Below are positions 1 to 10,904 of a stretch of 64,000 bases of DNA, one piece after another; the stretch's first letter is position 1; every line of letters starts with the position of its first letter. A program made the translations under genes and the position numbers. The notes beneath the pieces are model-generated. The model saw nothing but the letters and a program-made list of their open reading frames with translations, had not been told where the DNA came from and ran no database searches. Origin of the DNA: Ceratobasidium sp. AG-K (taxonomy: Eukaryota > Basidiomycota > Agaricomycetes > Cantharellales > Ceratobasidiaceae); the NCBI GenBank assembly GCA_037039685.1, contig JAWNGF010000003.1, positions 3,038,001 to 3,102,000 of the forward strand. The letters run 5' to 3'.

Positions 1-181
1 CAGGGTTCAAGGCAGTGCACTCTGTTGCTTATGCAAGAGTGAAGCCAATCGGCTGCGTGTGGCGAGGGTCAAATCCGTGGATCCGGTCACGGGACACTTT
101 TCATTCGACTTCGATCTTTCCACCACCCTGTGCCTGCAACCCCGGAGATCTGGATTTTTTGGACATGACGCAATTGTTTGG

Positions 182-472
182 TCACTCCGACCACTTTTTT
201 TTGGTTCGTTTTGGACTGCGGTATCTTGGGCCCTGGTAAGTAGAACCCTTCAACAAAATTGCTAACTCCAATTGACGCGCGTTCATCGGCAGATATCGAT
301 CTTTCACGTCCTCCCACGATGTTGCTTGCGGGTGGTAACCGACCCAACAGGTGCGTATAATCGCCCTTGTATTGACGCCGTCTGATGCACGCGCATATAG
401 GTCAATAACTATCTCGTCGGAAACGTACGTGCCCGGATTGACTTCGCGAAGTCCCACCCCGCTGTGCGCCAC
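182..472 (-). CDS. Short open frame with a chromodomain-like stretch (uncertain)
   Basis: A 96-codon frame reads in its middle like the core of a chromodomain: a Trp-x-Gly-Tyr motif, then Ser-Trp-Glu, resembling the usual W-K-G-Y...T-W-E signature. No chromodomain can be claimed firmly because the N-terminal beta strands are not obvious. On the opposite strand, 236-292 looks like a GT-AG intron (GTAAGT, CTAAC, CAG), so a plus-strand gene is an alternative. The stretch lies at the left edge of the transposon region and may be a remnant of an element. The remaining sequence to about 800 shows no gene I can support. Confidence 0.2.
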   Translation of the reverse strand: MAHSGVGLREVNPGTYVSDEIVIDLYARASDGVNTRAIIRTCWVGYHPQATSWEDVKDRYLPMNARQLELAILLKGSTYQGPRYRSPKRTKKKWSE

Positions 473-878
473 TTAACCAGCGAGTTCGCTCCCGACTTTG
501 ATATATTGTCCTTCTCATTGACGCGTCAAACTTAGTGCCGATTCACGACCTCGGGGTATCAAATAACATAATTACCCACTCGAGGACGCTGGGTGACGCA
601 TCGTTATGCCTGTCATGGATCGCGCCACATTTTTCGGCGTTGATCGTTGGCGCGGACGGCGGCTATTGTGAAATGCTGAAGTAAGTCTCGTTTTGCAGCG
701 CGGCCCGCCTATTTTATCACTAAATGCGCGTTAAATAGAAAATCCTGCTCTACGCAGTGCCCCCTTTCGATTCTACGTTCACAGCGCGGCCTGACCGACT
801 GAGGCACTGGGTATGTACGTTTTCTTGCGTGCATGCGCGCCCCGGAAGCGCGGGCTAATCCATTTTCTGGTGTACAGC

Positions 879-3800
879 ATGGCGGGACCCAAGGATACGT
901 GTCCTTCGTGCGGCGGTCGGTTCCATCCAAAGACCGTACGAAAACACGCTCGTACTGGTTGTCCTGGAGCGACAGGCGCCGCGAATGCAAGGTTATTCGC
1001 CTTGCTCGCGCCTTGCTCGCGGAAGGACACCTTCCGGCGCCTCGCGGTAGGCGTCACTACCATCGACGGGACCCGCCATCTAGTCCCCGTCCGATCCCAC
1101 TGCCACCGCTCTCTCCCCCACGAGGTCGCAAGCGCAAGCGCACGCGTGGACAGCGACGCGGCCCTTCCTCCCAGTCCCCTTCCCAGTCCCCTCCCCAGTC
1201 TCCAGCACGCCCTAGGCCACCAGACTCGGACCTCGATATGGATGACGCCCATCTCCGCCATGAGGACTTCCGCTTCGACACTCGAGGGGCTGGGCCGTCA
1301 AATGCCCGCGTCGCACCGCCAACACCACCAAGTCCGAACTCTCTTCACGAAGAGCAGCCCTGGCTGAAAGGACTGAGCACGGAGGACATCGCCAGGATGA
1401 ACCTCCAGGCGGAATTGGCTCGAGACGGAGGTATGTCCGCTCACCTTTACCTCTAATCCAAGCTTACGATTACCTCCAGGATTTGAGCTGCCGGATTACG
1501 ACCGACTCGTCACACAGGCCTTCAACTATAAGGTTGTCTCGGACATCAGCGGAGCGGCGTTCCAAATGCTCCCCAAGGCGTTTCCCGACCACCTATCCGA
1601 CTTTCCCAAACCAGGCTCGATCAACGCGAGAATTACTCGGCTCAGCGGCATGGCCGGTATCAAAATCGACTGTTGTATCAATTCTTGCGTCGCATTTACC
1701 GGGCCCTACGAGGACTTCGACAAATGTCCGATCTGCCCCGCGCTAAGGTACAAGCCCAACAAAAACAACTCGCAACGGCGCATCCCCCGACGACAGTTCC
1801 TGTACCTGCCTCTCATTCCCCGTCTCGTGAACATGTATCGTGATCCGGAAACTGCCCGGCTACTGGGTTACCGTGCTCGGCGCCGACATCGCCCAGGCAA
1901 CTTCTCGGACATCTTCGATGGGAGCCTGTATCGGGATCTACTCGGTCGTCGTGTCCGGGTCAACGGAAGAACGCTCGACGACACGTATTTCTCGTCACCC
2001 ACCGACATCGCGCTGGGGCTGTCGACGGACGGGTTTGGTCCGTTCAAGTCTCGTGCGCACCAATGCTGGCCGCTTTTACTGTTCAATTACAACCTCGACC
2101 CCCAAATCCGCACACGACTCGAAAATCTACTTTGCGTTGGTGTTATACCTGGTCCAAACGCCCCAAAGGAGATCGACACGTTCCTTGACCCGCTCATCAA
2201 AGAGTTGGAAAAACTTGCCTCGGGTGTGCCAGCGTTCGATGGCGCAAATACCCGTCCGTTTTGTCTACGCGCACACTTGATTGCGTGCTTCGGCGACATG
2301 CCCGCAGTTGCTAAGATCATGTGCATGAAGGGCCACAGGGGCAAGCTCCCGTGTCGTGCGTGCAAAATTGTTGGTATCCGACCCCATGGTGGCAACACAT
2401 ACTATATCCCGCTCTCCCGCCCGTTCGCCACTCGTGACGAGGGACTACGCTCGTACGACCCCCGCGACCTCCCAAAACGCACCCACGCCGAGTTTTTGCA
2501 AGACGCGATCAAGGTCGAGAGTGCCAATACGAGCGCCGAAGAGCAACGGTGTGGCCGCGACACCGGACTCAATGGTCTTTCCAGCCTAGCCACCCTCGCG
2601 TCCCTTCGATTCCCTCACTCATTTCCCCACGACTTTATGCACCTCATGTTCGAGAACGTTGTCAAGACGCTGTTGGACCTCTGGACGCATTCGAGGGATT
2701 ACGAGAAATTTGGCACGGGCGACGAAGCTTACATCCTCGACAAAACCGTTTGGGCCGCAATTGGTGAGGCCTGCACGAAGAGCGGCGATACGGTGCCATC
2801 ACGGTTCGGCAGCCGCATACCGAACATCGAGAAGAAGCGCTCGGAAATGACCTCGGAGAGCGTTATGCTCTTCGCCACCCTCCTCGCTCCCGGTCTCTTG
2901 CTTCACAAGTTCGATGACAACGCATATTATCGACACTTCATCGACCTTGTCAAGCTCATCAACAAATGCATGGCGTTGGAGCTTGAAAGACAGGACGTGG
3001 ACAATATACGCGAAGGATTTGCCAAATGGGTGCAGAAATACGAGGAGTAAGTCCACACCCTGATTCACGCTTGTTTGCTAACCCGGCACTCCTTTGCGCA
3101 GGATTTACTACGGGAAAGCTCGCGATCGGCTGCGTGCATGCACTGTGCCGCTGCACGCACTTCTGCACGTTGCGGATGACATCAAACACATGGGCCCTGT
3201 CTGGGCGTATTGGGCGTTTGCGATGGAACGGTATTGCGGTTTCTTGGCGCGGGCCAACAAAAGCCGCCGATATCCGTACTCTTCGTTGAACCGTCGGGTG
3301 CTCCAATTGGCTCAACTCGCACAGATCAAACTCCTATACGGTCTTCGAGAAGAGCTTGATATACGACCAAACCGACTGTCGGGCATATCAGGCAACGAGT
3401 ACATTGGATACCCAAACGTCATATTTGGCAACCCCCGCCGCGTCGAGCATCTATCGGCCAGCGACAGCCGAAGAGTAACTGCGTATGTCGCAGCATTTCT
3501 TCAAGTCACCCCGGCTGTAGTGAAGCGTGCATTTCAGGGCCGGAAGTTCGTAAACTGGGGTCGCATGCAGATGCTCAAGGACGGGACATTCGGCGATTTA
3601 ATCCGTGCCGCCAAGATCGCAAAGGGCTCTGAACAAGCTCGCGATGCCTCGTTTATTAAGGTACATACATATATCACACTTTTCACTGAGTCGAGTCATG
3701 CTCACAAACATCTGGATAGTTCCAGAGCCGTTTGAGCCGTTACGACTGGAATCGCAGCGGAGTGAAAGTCATCAGCGAAGCTAATTCGAGTTACGGCCAA

Positions 3801-4154
3801 GTCGAGCGATTCATCGTCATCCACACAAAAGCCTTACAGAAAGTATATGAGGCCGCCGAACTCCCGATCCCGCACCTGCAGCCAATCATTGTTGCCATTG
3901 TTGCCCCAATCCCCCAGCTCAGGATTGTTCGGAATCACGGCGTGGAGCTTGTGCAGTACAAACTGCTTACTGGTAAGCTGGCCGTGCCGGAGACAATCGA
4001 CGTATGCAACATCGATTGTGTCATTGGTCGATTCTCGACCGGTGGAACACCATCCTCCTCGTACATTATCGATCGTGGGACGTTTGTGGAGCAAATCGAC
4101 GTCCTTGACGAAATGATAGACCCAAACGACTGGGACGTGGGACCTAACGAATAA
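879..4154 (+). CDS. Tnp2-family transposase (CACTA/CMC superfamily), spliced
   Basis: Exons can be read at about 879-1430, 1480-3046, 3102-3660 and 3720-4154, joined by introns with GTATGT, GTAAGT and GTACAT donors and CAG/TAG acceptors. The frame is continuous across the last three junctions. The ATG at 879 opens a zinc-finger-like N-terminus (C-P-S-C...H...C). This is in a different frame from the Pro/Arg-rich rest of exon 1, so either an extra intron or a frameshift lies between about 975 and 1100. The large exon has the family's catalytic blocks: LSTDGFGPF, CFGDMPAV with a following cysteine-rich C-x2-C stretch, and FPHDFMHLMFENV, which supply acidic residues of the RNase H-like fold. The enzyme would cut and paste its own element. 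No internal stop is seen in exons 2-4, so it may be intact or recently active. Confidence 0.8.
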
Positions 4155-4621
4155 TGGTGCGATTCTTTTCTTAGCTTCAAACTTATGCTAACTTTTGACA
4201 TTCCAATTATTGTTCCTTCACTGACTTCCATGCACTTCCGCCCAAACTTCCAATCGCGCGCCCCATAATTAATTGGATGATCCCCCCATTTTGCTTCACA
4301 ACGAATGTAAGTCACCCGAAAGCCCTGAAACTTTTAGTCTGACCGCACATATTGAATTTAGGCTACCCGATACGTCATCCGTTCACCCGGCAGACCACAG
4401 ACCCTGCCCGCCACATTGTCCCTGACGCTGAAAGCCCACGTCAGCCGGGAGTGGAGTCTTGCGACGTTGTAATCTGCAATGCCAAGTACGCAAGGAGATG
4501 ACGTCGCTTGTGTCCCGGGCGCGGACCGTGTACAAATACAGGTCGCCCTCCCTCCCGTTTGAGTCAAACCGCCATACCCACTTCCCCGTTCCGCATCCCC
4601 ACTCATTCACATTTATTCAAG

Positions 4622-4713
4622 GTGTGTTTCTGTGGGCTTCGTCATTCTTCCATGATTAACCATTCCCCCGCTCTTTCCCGGCTTTGCCTACACGCTAACA
4701 TCCGCACCCACAG
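4622..4713 (+). promoter_or_regulatory. Predicted 5' UTR intron ahead of the small transposon gene
   Basis: GTGTGT donor, CTAAC branch site about 18 nt before a CCCACAG acceptor, then AACATG. The placement just before the ATG at 4717 supports that start. The stretch 4155-4621 between the transposase stop and this intron would hold the promoter of the small gene; nothing else is seen in it. Confidence 0.5.
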
Positions 4714-4716
4714 AAC

Positions 4717-5016
4717 ATGTCCCGTCCACAACTCATGCCAATCCGGTCTGGCATCCCACCTCCTTGGCGTTGCGGCACCTGCGGCGCCGAAGCTGAACGT
4801 GGGCATCGGCAATTCCATACTTACGCTGGGTGCCCCGAGGTTTTGACAATCGCATCTGTTGACCAGCAGATTGAGAATTTGTCCAACCGACTCGGCGGAG
4901 ACAAGATATCAGCCAAACAGCTCAAATGGGAGCTTCTTCACCATGCTTTGCCCAAACGTCGCCAGCTACTCGATCAAAGTGCTGGATCTGAAGCGCCTTG
5001 TCAAGATACGATTTAG
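4717..5016 (+). CDS. Small Cys-containing protein of the Tnp2 element, unidentified
   Basis: A 99-codon frame begins immediately after a predicted 5' UTR intron. The protein starts with a Pro-rich segment followed by a W-R-C-G-T-C-G knuckle and a later H...C pair, which could bind zinc, then a charged helical C-terminus. I do not recognise the family. CACTA elements often carry a second gene whose product binds subterminal repeats (TnpA-like), and the position between the transposase and the subterminal repeats fits that role. This is inference from context only. Confidence 0.4.
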   Translation: MSRPQLMPIRSGIPPPWRCGTCGAEAERGHRQFHTYAGCPEVLTIASVDQQIENLSNRLGGDKISAKQLKWELLHHALPKRRQLLDQSAGSEAPCQDTI

Positions 5017-5085
5017 TCCCCGTAAGTGTATTTTGGCACCGCACACCTAGCCTTAAATGACCGACTAGACGGAAGTAGCTCCTTT

Positions 5086-5222
5086 TGTGCTCGCGAGTCA
5101 CTTTTTTCACTTTCTCCGACTGCATATCTTTCATGCCGCAAGGCTTCCCTTGCGCTTTTGCGCTCGCAAGTCACTTTTTTCGCTCTCTCCGACCACTTAT
5201 CTTTCATGCTGCAAGGCTTCCC
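5086..5222. repeat. Two tandem ~73-bp subterminal repeats
   Basis: Two near-copies of a unit containing TCACTTTTTTC, a CTCCGAC core and GCAAGGCTTCCCT start about 73 bp apart (landmarks near 5098 and 5171). They sit downstream of the transposon genes, where CACTA-type elements hold transposase-binding subterminal repeats. A T-rich stretch follows to about 5340. Confidence 0.6.
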
Positions 5223-5462
5223 TCGTGCTATTTCCTTGTTTTTTTGTGCTCTATGCGTGTAAATTCACTTTTTTTTAGTTTGCTTTCGTCCATATCCATA
5301 TTTTTTAGACTTCACGCTATGTACATAATTTATGATTTTTGACTTTATGGGCGTCTCCCGTGCGACCGAAGTCAAAATTTGGACGTAAGACATGTTTCCA
5401 TAATAAAGTGGATTTGCCCTGCGAGGCCATAATCCAAAAAATATGGACATCATTCCAAGTTT

Positions 5463-8400
5463 TGTGGACACAATGCTTCTACAGTGGAGGATAGTCGTGA
5501 CCTCGATCTTACTCTCCGGGTGAGTTTTTGCTTGACCATTTCATAGCTACTGACCCTATATTTATCCTAGGGCATTACGGGGGTGAGAATACCGGGACCC
5601 TGCTCCAAACCTAGCTGACAGTGAGAAACGTTGAACATTGGAGGACTGCGTTATGGTATGTACAGGTACTTTGCAGGTAACCTGATTCTAATGGCAGTAT
5701 TTAGTATATTCAGGCCACAGTAAGTTAAGAGGATGCATAGCTGGGGACCTTACCATGTGCAATTTTCATGCGTGCCCGTAAATGACTTAGGGTCAACGAA
5801 AGGTGAGTGGTCCCTTTTTGGTTATCTCGTATGCTTAGGCTGGCAATTTTACATCAGCTCTTTGAAGAGGTATTGATCGTCATTAAATCCAATTGTCCTA
5901 CTGATACATCGTTTGTGAATACAAGGGAGTGGGTGCGGTATGTGTTCGGTTCCATTTAGCAGAACGTCTGCTCATCATGGCAAATGCAAGGAGCGAGCGG
6001 AGGTGGGTGTTGATAGAACATGGAGGATACTTATAGCGACTCAACATCGACCAAGGCTCACAAAGTGGTGAGCCAGAGTGGCAGGGATAACGAGTAATTA
6101 TGAAAACGCCATTTAACTGCTGGACAGCTGGCAGCAAATGTAAGTTCCTATCGGCCTTGGCTTGATCCCTGGAGTCCCTGATACCTATTATGTCAGCTGG
6201 TAGAGTGATTAGTTATATCAATCCAGCTGATCTGTGACGTTTATGGCAGCGATCGCAAATGGTAAATGAATAAGCAAAGTTGAACTGACGACACGGTAAC
6301 ATCACTGATTTTGTGTTCTTCTGAGTAGATTGAAGAGGTATTTGTTTATGTATTGCAAGCGAGTAACCTGTCAGAGTCTGTCATAGGTATCTAGGCTGGT
6401 GAGTGTGTGCAGGATTATGGTGCTTGAACAAGTTTGATGTCCACTTAAGGATCCAGTGAGAAGAACAGCTCTCCAGTGGTGGAATATTACTAAGTAATGG
6501 CGTTGGTAGAAGAAACTAATCGTGAGTGTTGAAGAAAACAGTGTGGCCATATTAGCAGCTGAGAAAGGGGTATTTGAAGTGGGTAAGTAGGCGTCAAGCG
6601 GAGTGAAGACCCAGTACTGCGTATTGTTTGTAGTAGCCCTTGAGCAAATAGGTGGATGGGGATTTGGGGGTGAAATGACCTGACAAAAGGACTTCATTTA
6701 TAGGGCGTAAGTCTCGGGGAGTTTGCACCAAGGACTAATCTATCTTAATTTGCGATTTAAACTTTAGGAGGTGAGTATTGATATTGAAATTAGGTGAGGC
6801 AGGAGGTAATCTTATACCTGAGCAAATAGCCGGTATGTGAAAATATCAACACAATCTCGAGTTTGGATACCTGATGAACAAACTATGAATCGACCACCTC
6901 TTTATAGCAAGTGCGTATGCTGCCGGAATACAATTGAAATCCAAAACTGACTAAAAAATCATTTTCCCACTCAGCTGCATTTAGTACGTGCGCTTCTTCA
7001 GGAATCAAAGTTCTCCAGGCTGACCACGAGAATGACCAACTTCTCGAACACAGGAAGTACGTGTGCTCCCTTAGCACCGACGGCACTCACTGCTGACTGT
7101 GATGCTGGCCACCCACTCGAATACAGGGAGTACGTATGCATCCCCAGGATCGATGGCACACGGTGCTAACTGCGATGCTGACCACCTACTCGAATACAGG
7201 AAGTATGCATGCTTTCCTAGAACCGACGACACTCGAGACTGACTGCGACATCAACTGCCTACCCGAATACAGAAAGTATGACCCAGTGTATGCTTCTCTC
7301 GGATTGACGACCCTCCATGCTGACCGTGATCCCAATCGTTTGCTCGAATATAGCTTGTATGCACGCTTCCCGAGGATCGGTGACATGCGATGCTGACTGC
7401 GATACCGACTGTCTACTTAAAAACAGGAAGTATGTCTACGTGTGTTTCCCTGGGATTGACGAGGCTCAATGCCGACTGCGATACTGACAAGCTAATCAAA
7501 TACAGGCTGTACGTGTACTTCCCTAGGACCAACAACACTCAATTCTGAATGAGTTACCAACCTTCCACTCGAGAATAGAGGGTATTATATTTCCCTAGGA
7601 TCAATAATACTCGATGCTGAATGCGGTACCGACCTTCTACTCGAAACAGAGGGTAAGTATGTTTCCCTAAGATTGGTGACACTCGATACTGACTTGCAAT
7701 ACCAACCGTCTACTCGAGCACAGACTGTATGCATACTTCTCTAGAATCGACGACCCTCAATGTTGACTACGATGCTGGCTGTCTACTCTAACAAAGGAAG
7801 TACGTATACTTCTCTAGGATTGATGACGTTCAGTACTCACTGAGATACTGACCGTTTACTTGAATACAGCTTGTGTGTATGATTCCCTAGGATTGCCGGC
7901 ACTCAATCCTGACTGCAACTCCGACTGTCTAATTGAATACAGCTTGTAGGTATGATTCAGTAGGACCAACAACACTCGATACTGACTGAGATACCGACTG
8001 CCTGTTTGAAAATAGGCGGTCAGTGTGCTTCCGTGGGATCGACAACACTCGATGCTGACTGCAATACCGACCGTCTGCTTGAAACAGGAAGTAAGTATAC
8101 TTCTCTAGGACAGGCAACCCTCAATGCTGACCGTGATGCTGGACGTCTACTCAGTATGTGCGTATGCTTCCCCAGGATCGATGACGCTTGATGCTGATTG
8201 CAATACCGAGCGTCCGCTCGAATACAGGAAGCACGTATGCTTCCCTAGGATGAGCGACGCTCGATGCTGACTGCAATATCGACTATCTACTTTAATACAG
8301 GAAGTACGTATACTTCTCTAGGGTTGATGACGCTCGATGCTGACTGCAATACTAACCGTCTACTCAGCATGCATGTGTTCTTCCATAGGACTGGTGACAC

Positions 8401-10904
8401 TCAATGCTGACTGCGTACCTTTTGTCCACCGGAATACAGGAAGTGCGTAAGCTTGCCTAGCATCGAGGGTACCCATTGTCGGCTGCGATACTGACCATCT
8501 ACTCGAGCACAGCTTGTACGTATGCTTCCCTAGGATCGATGGCACCCAGTTCTGACTGCAATACCGGCCTTCTACTCGGAAATAAGGGGGTAAATATGCT
8601 CTCATAGTATCAATGATACGCGATGTTGACGGCGATAATGGCCGTCTGCTGGAACACAGGAAGTATGTATGCTTCCATATGATCGACGACCCTCTATACT
8701 CACTACTGTACTGGACGTCTACTCGGACACAGCTTGTACGTACGCTTCCTCAAAATCGACTCTATTATCTGTTATCCATGATACATAATGACTGTCCGCT
8801 CAAATATAGGAAGTACATATACCACCTTGAGATTTACACCCTCAAATGTCTAACAATGTCCATTTACCCGGCAACATCCCCACTATAGCGCGTACGTTAC
8901 AACTGAAACCAACTTGGCTTACCTACCTGAAATCATTGCTTCTTGGCCCAGGCGGTGCGTTGCTCATTACTTTGTACTTCCAAATGTAATGGAACTGACA
9001 AACCGAGTTCAGAAGGTGGGTTTTGTGCTTGACTAAACGTTCATTGTACTGAGGCCATATGGTCTTGGGCTGCTAATGCCGGTCAGTGCCTTTCTATTGA
9101 AGTCACCCCTCATCTGTCACTTTTTGGTGCTAACGGATTCAACTTAGATCATCCGTCCCCCGGGCCTCACTGCCATGGCCCAACTTGGATTCCCCCTGAT
9201 CTGCTGTGACAGAAACGCAAAGCTGTAAGACATCGTATGTTCCAGTCGCGGGCTGAACAGGCTATACAGTGGTATCGCTATCTAGGAAGTGGGTGTCTCT
9301 CCATTTGATGGGCGTTGGCTCGCATATGCCTAACCGTTTTTCATTCCATCGGCCCGATACACGTTCTCAGCTTGTATGTTTCCTATACCTGCATCCCGTG
9401 CGGCTTGCTACCCTTAACAATATTTCTTATGCTATCAAATAGCAGTATTTTACGGTGAGACAAATACACAGCGAATGTCATTCACCATATAACGAAATGA
9501 GTGGACCCAACCCCATAGAGCCCACACTCACTACCGGTCGCACGCCATCTCAAGCACCCACAAGCTAATCAAGTACGCGTTGCGCTTTCCATACGTCTGC
9601 AAATTCACTTAACACCGGAACCTTGTTCGCGGTCTAACACAGTGTACACTAGTGAGTGCCATAGCATATTTCAGTTACGGGAGCCAAAACTTAACTCCTG
9701 CTTGCAGTTTGGCCTCCGATCCATTATACCCTGTGTCTTCACTTCAGTCCACGACATCTGGCAGGACGTAATTCTCTTGATGCTTAACCTATGGAAAAAT
9801 TCCACTCTTTTCGAGAAGCTTGCACAGGATCTGAAATACTGGGAAGCCCGGAACGACATTGAATGGGAACATACCCTGCTAATCGTCATGGCGCGATACA
9901 AACCGCCCTCCCCGCGGTTACAAAGTTTAAGCGATCTGCCCAGGTTTCATTTCGGAGTTGGAAACGTCTGCGAGTTTACCAATGAATCGGCTGGTTGCTT
10001 GATTCGTAAACCCTCTTCCAGTGGCAGTCAGCTACATGTCGAGGACCGAGGGCTCTCACCGGCAAACCACCTGGAGTCCTGTCTCATAGACACAAGCTCC
10101 CTTGCTTCGTGTAATGGTCGTCTGGTAAAGCATGGTACGGAATCAAGGAGGACGTGGACAAGGTATGGGTCACGTAACATCCATTTGCGGCCTTCTCATA
10201 TCCCGCGATTAGCTTTATCATAGACCTAGCCCGCATCGAGCTTTGCGGAGGAGGCTCAGAAACACCCACTTTTGGCATGGACATCACTTTGAGAGTTTCA
10301 TCTCCGCGCTCTCAAGACACGCTTTGGTGTGATGTGCGACGTAGCTTGAGCTCACGCCTAGCTACCAGTTGTGGTCTATACTCGCTTGCGGAATTAGAGC
10401 TTGGTAAGTTTATGATAAGCGCTCTCCGGCGCACTCGACAAACCAGATTGATAACTTTGAGTTTCAGTTGTGTCGATCTCCATCATTGCTCGCATCCGGC
10501 TAAACACGGTCCTCTCTAAATACTGGAGTAAAATCATCAGCTACCTAAGGGAGGATCAACAACGTAGGTGGAGTGGCGAAGGCAGCCAGAACCCCAACAC
10601 AATCTCGGACGGCAATCCGTTTGCTGAAATGAAGTTGTATTTTCACCGCAACGATACCCCTTCTGCATCCTCACGCGAGTACTGGGGATACTGGAGCCTC
10701 CATAGTGATCCCGAGCAGGAAACAGGACTGGAGACTCGCGAAGAAGACGTTGAACTGTGCGTATCACATTTGATGAATTCAATAATACTAACCTGGGACT
10801 GATACAGGGAGGTTACGACACTCCCGATGGAGAACGACTTGGACAAGGAGATCAAGCGGCGGGAGGAGGAAAGGTTGGCTGGGATTCCGGGATGCTGGAA
10901 ATGA
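5463..10904 (+). CDS. Extremely intron-dense microexon gene, function unknown
   Basis: Multi-exon gene inferred from splice signals; the start codon was not found (the frame is open back to about 5433). Exon 1 ends at 5519. About a dozen exons of 12 nt (or another multiple of 3) follow to 6582, then single-codon exons to 9015. Longer pieces come next (9213-9224, 9443-9454, 9519-9572, 9642-9650), then larger exons: one from 9709 to about 10162, then 10224-10403, 10468-10756 and 10808-10904 (TGA). Microexon lengths are divisible by 3 and phase 0 stays open through them, while another phase meets stops. The junction between the 9709 exon and 10224 is unresolved; a frame change or extra intron is needed. 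The predicted protein is rich in Glu, Leu, Arg and Ala in the microexon part (helical or coiled coil) and has a charged C-terminus. No known domain is recognised. Confidence 0.6.
5571..6582 (+). other. Series of 12-nt microexons with ~50-60 nt introns
   Basis: Twelve-nucleotide exons between intron-like GT...AG segments are read at 5571-5582, 5644-5655, 5791-5802, 5858-5869, 5926-5937, 5991-6002, 6056-6067, 6128-6139, 6250-6261, 6387-6398 and 6510-6521. Shorter ones lie at 5714-5719, 6197-6199, 6329-6337 and 6450-6455, and a longer one ends at 6582. Donors include GTGAGT, GTAAGT, GTATGT and GTGGGT; most introns contain a CTNAC-like branch site. In phase 0 each exon gives four residues, for example GQRK, LFEE, GVGA, ERAE, AHKV, LAAN, RSQM and VSRL. 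Exact 3' choices are uncertain at 5713, 6328 and 6558/6567. Confidence 0.6.
6583..6983 (+). other. Transition zone: three-nt and nine-nt exons in unique sequence
   Basis: Between the 12-nt series and the tandem array, the same arrangement continues in non-repeated sequence. GGC at 6704-6706, GAG at 6768-6770, CCG at 6830-6832 and CAA at 6908-6910 each lie between a TAG acceptor and a GT donor (GTAAGT, GTGAGT, GTATGT, GTGCGT). A nine-nt exon, 6975-6983, follows a strong intron with CTGAC and CACTCAG. One-codon exons thus exist outside the repeat. The part 6583-6703 is ambiguous, with very short introns or one 18-nt exon at 6652-6669. Confidence 0.5.
7054..9015 (+). repeat. Degenerate 73-bp tandem array; each unit = one-codon exon plus ~70-nt intron
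   Basis: Some 25 units run from about 6984 to 8812, most spaced exactly 73 bp, and three unique units follow to 9015. Each reads ...CTGACTGC-AATACCGACCG-TCTACTC...-ACAG, a triplet, then GTACGT/GTATGT/GTAAGT. Triplets lie at 7054, 7127, 7200, 7273, 7354, 7427, 7506, 7579, 7650, 7724, 7797, 7870, 7943, 8016, 8088, 8155, 8228, 8301, 8368, 8440, 8513, 8587, 8660, 8733, 8810, 8889, 8952 and 9013. They encode Glu ten times, Leu five times, and mostly Arg, Lys, Ala and Gly otherwise; the first 18 spell EGEKLEARRTELLAEYEE. Two units have GC instead of GT donors (8231, 8371). Confidence 0.7.

Larger units (their letters stand above)
1..5350 (+). mobile_element. Tnp2/CACTA-like DNA transposon body, ends not defined
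   Basis: The region carries a Tnp2-type transposase gene, a small second gene and repeats placed after the genes, the usual organisation of CMC/EnSpm (CACTA) elements. The motif CTCCGACCACTT occurs near the left side (about 185) and again in the right-hand repeat (about 5188), in keeping with subterminal repeats on both sides. I could not find a CACTA-type terminal inverted repeat or a target duplication, and the left end may lie outside the window. Confidence 0.5.

Noticed and set aside
5473..5519. ATG at 5473 opening a hydrophobic, signal-peptide-like start (MLLQWRIVVTSILLSG) for the microexon gene
   Set aside because: It puts the 12-nt exons in a phase that meets a stop in the exon at 6510 and in the single-codon series. 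The other phase stays open. It remains possible only if exon choices differ.
8360..8605. Antisense and sense open frames of 60-90 codons inside the 73-bp array
   Set aside because: They are by-products of the repeat length and change frame between units. They show no protein-like conservation.
6984..8887. Regular repeats resembling a CRISPR array
   Set aside because: Units diverge along their whole length, there are no unique spacers of constant size between identical repeats, and the context is eukaryotic.
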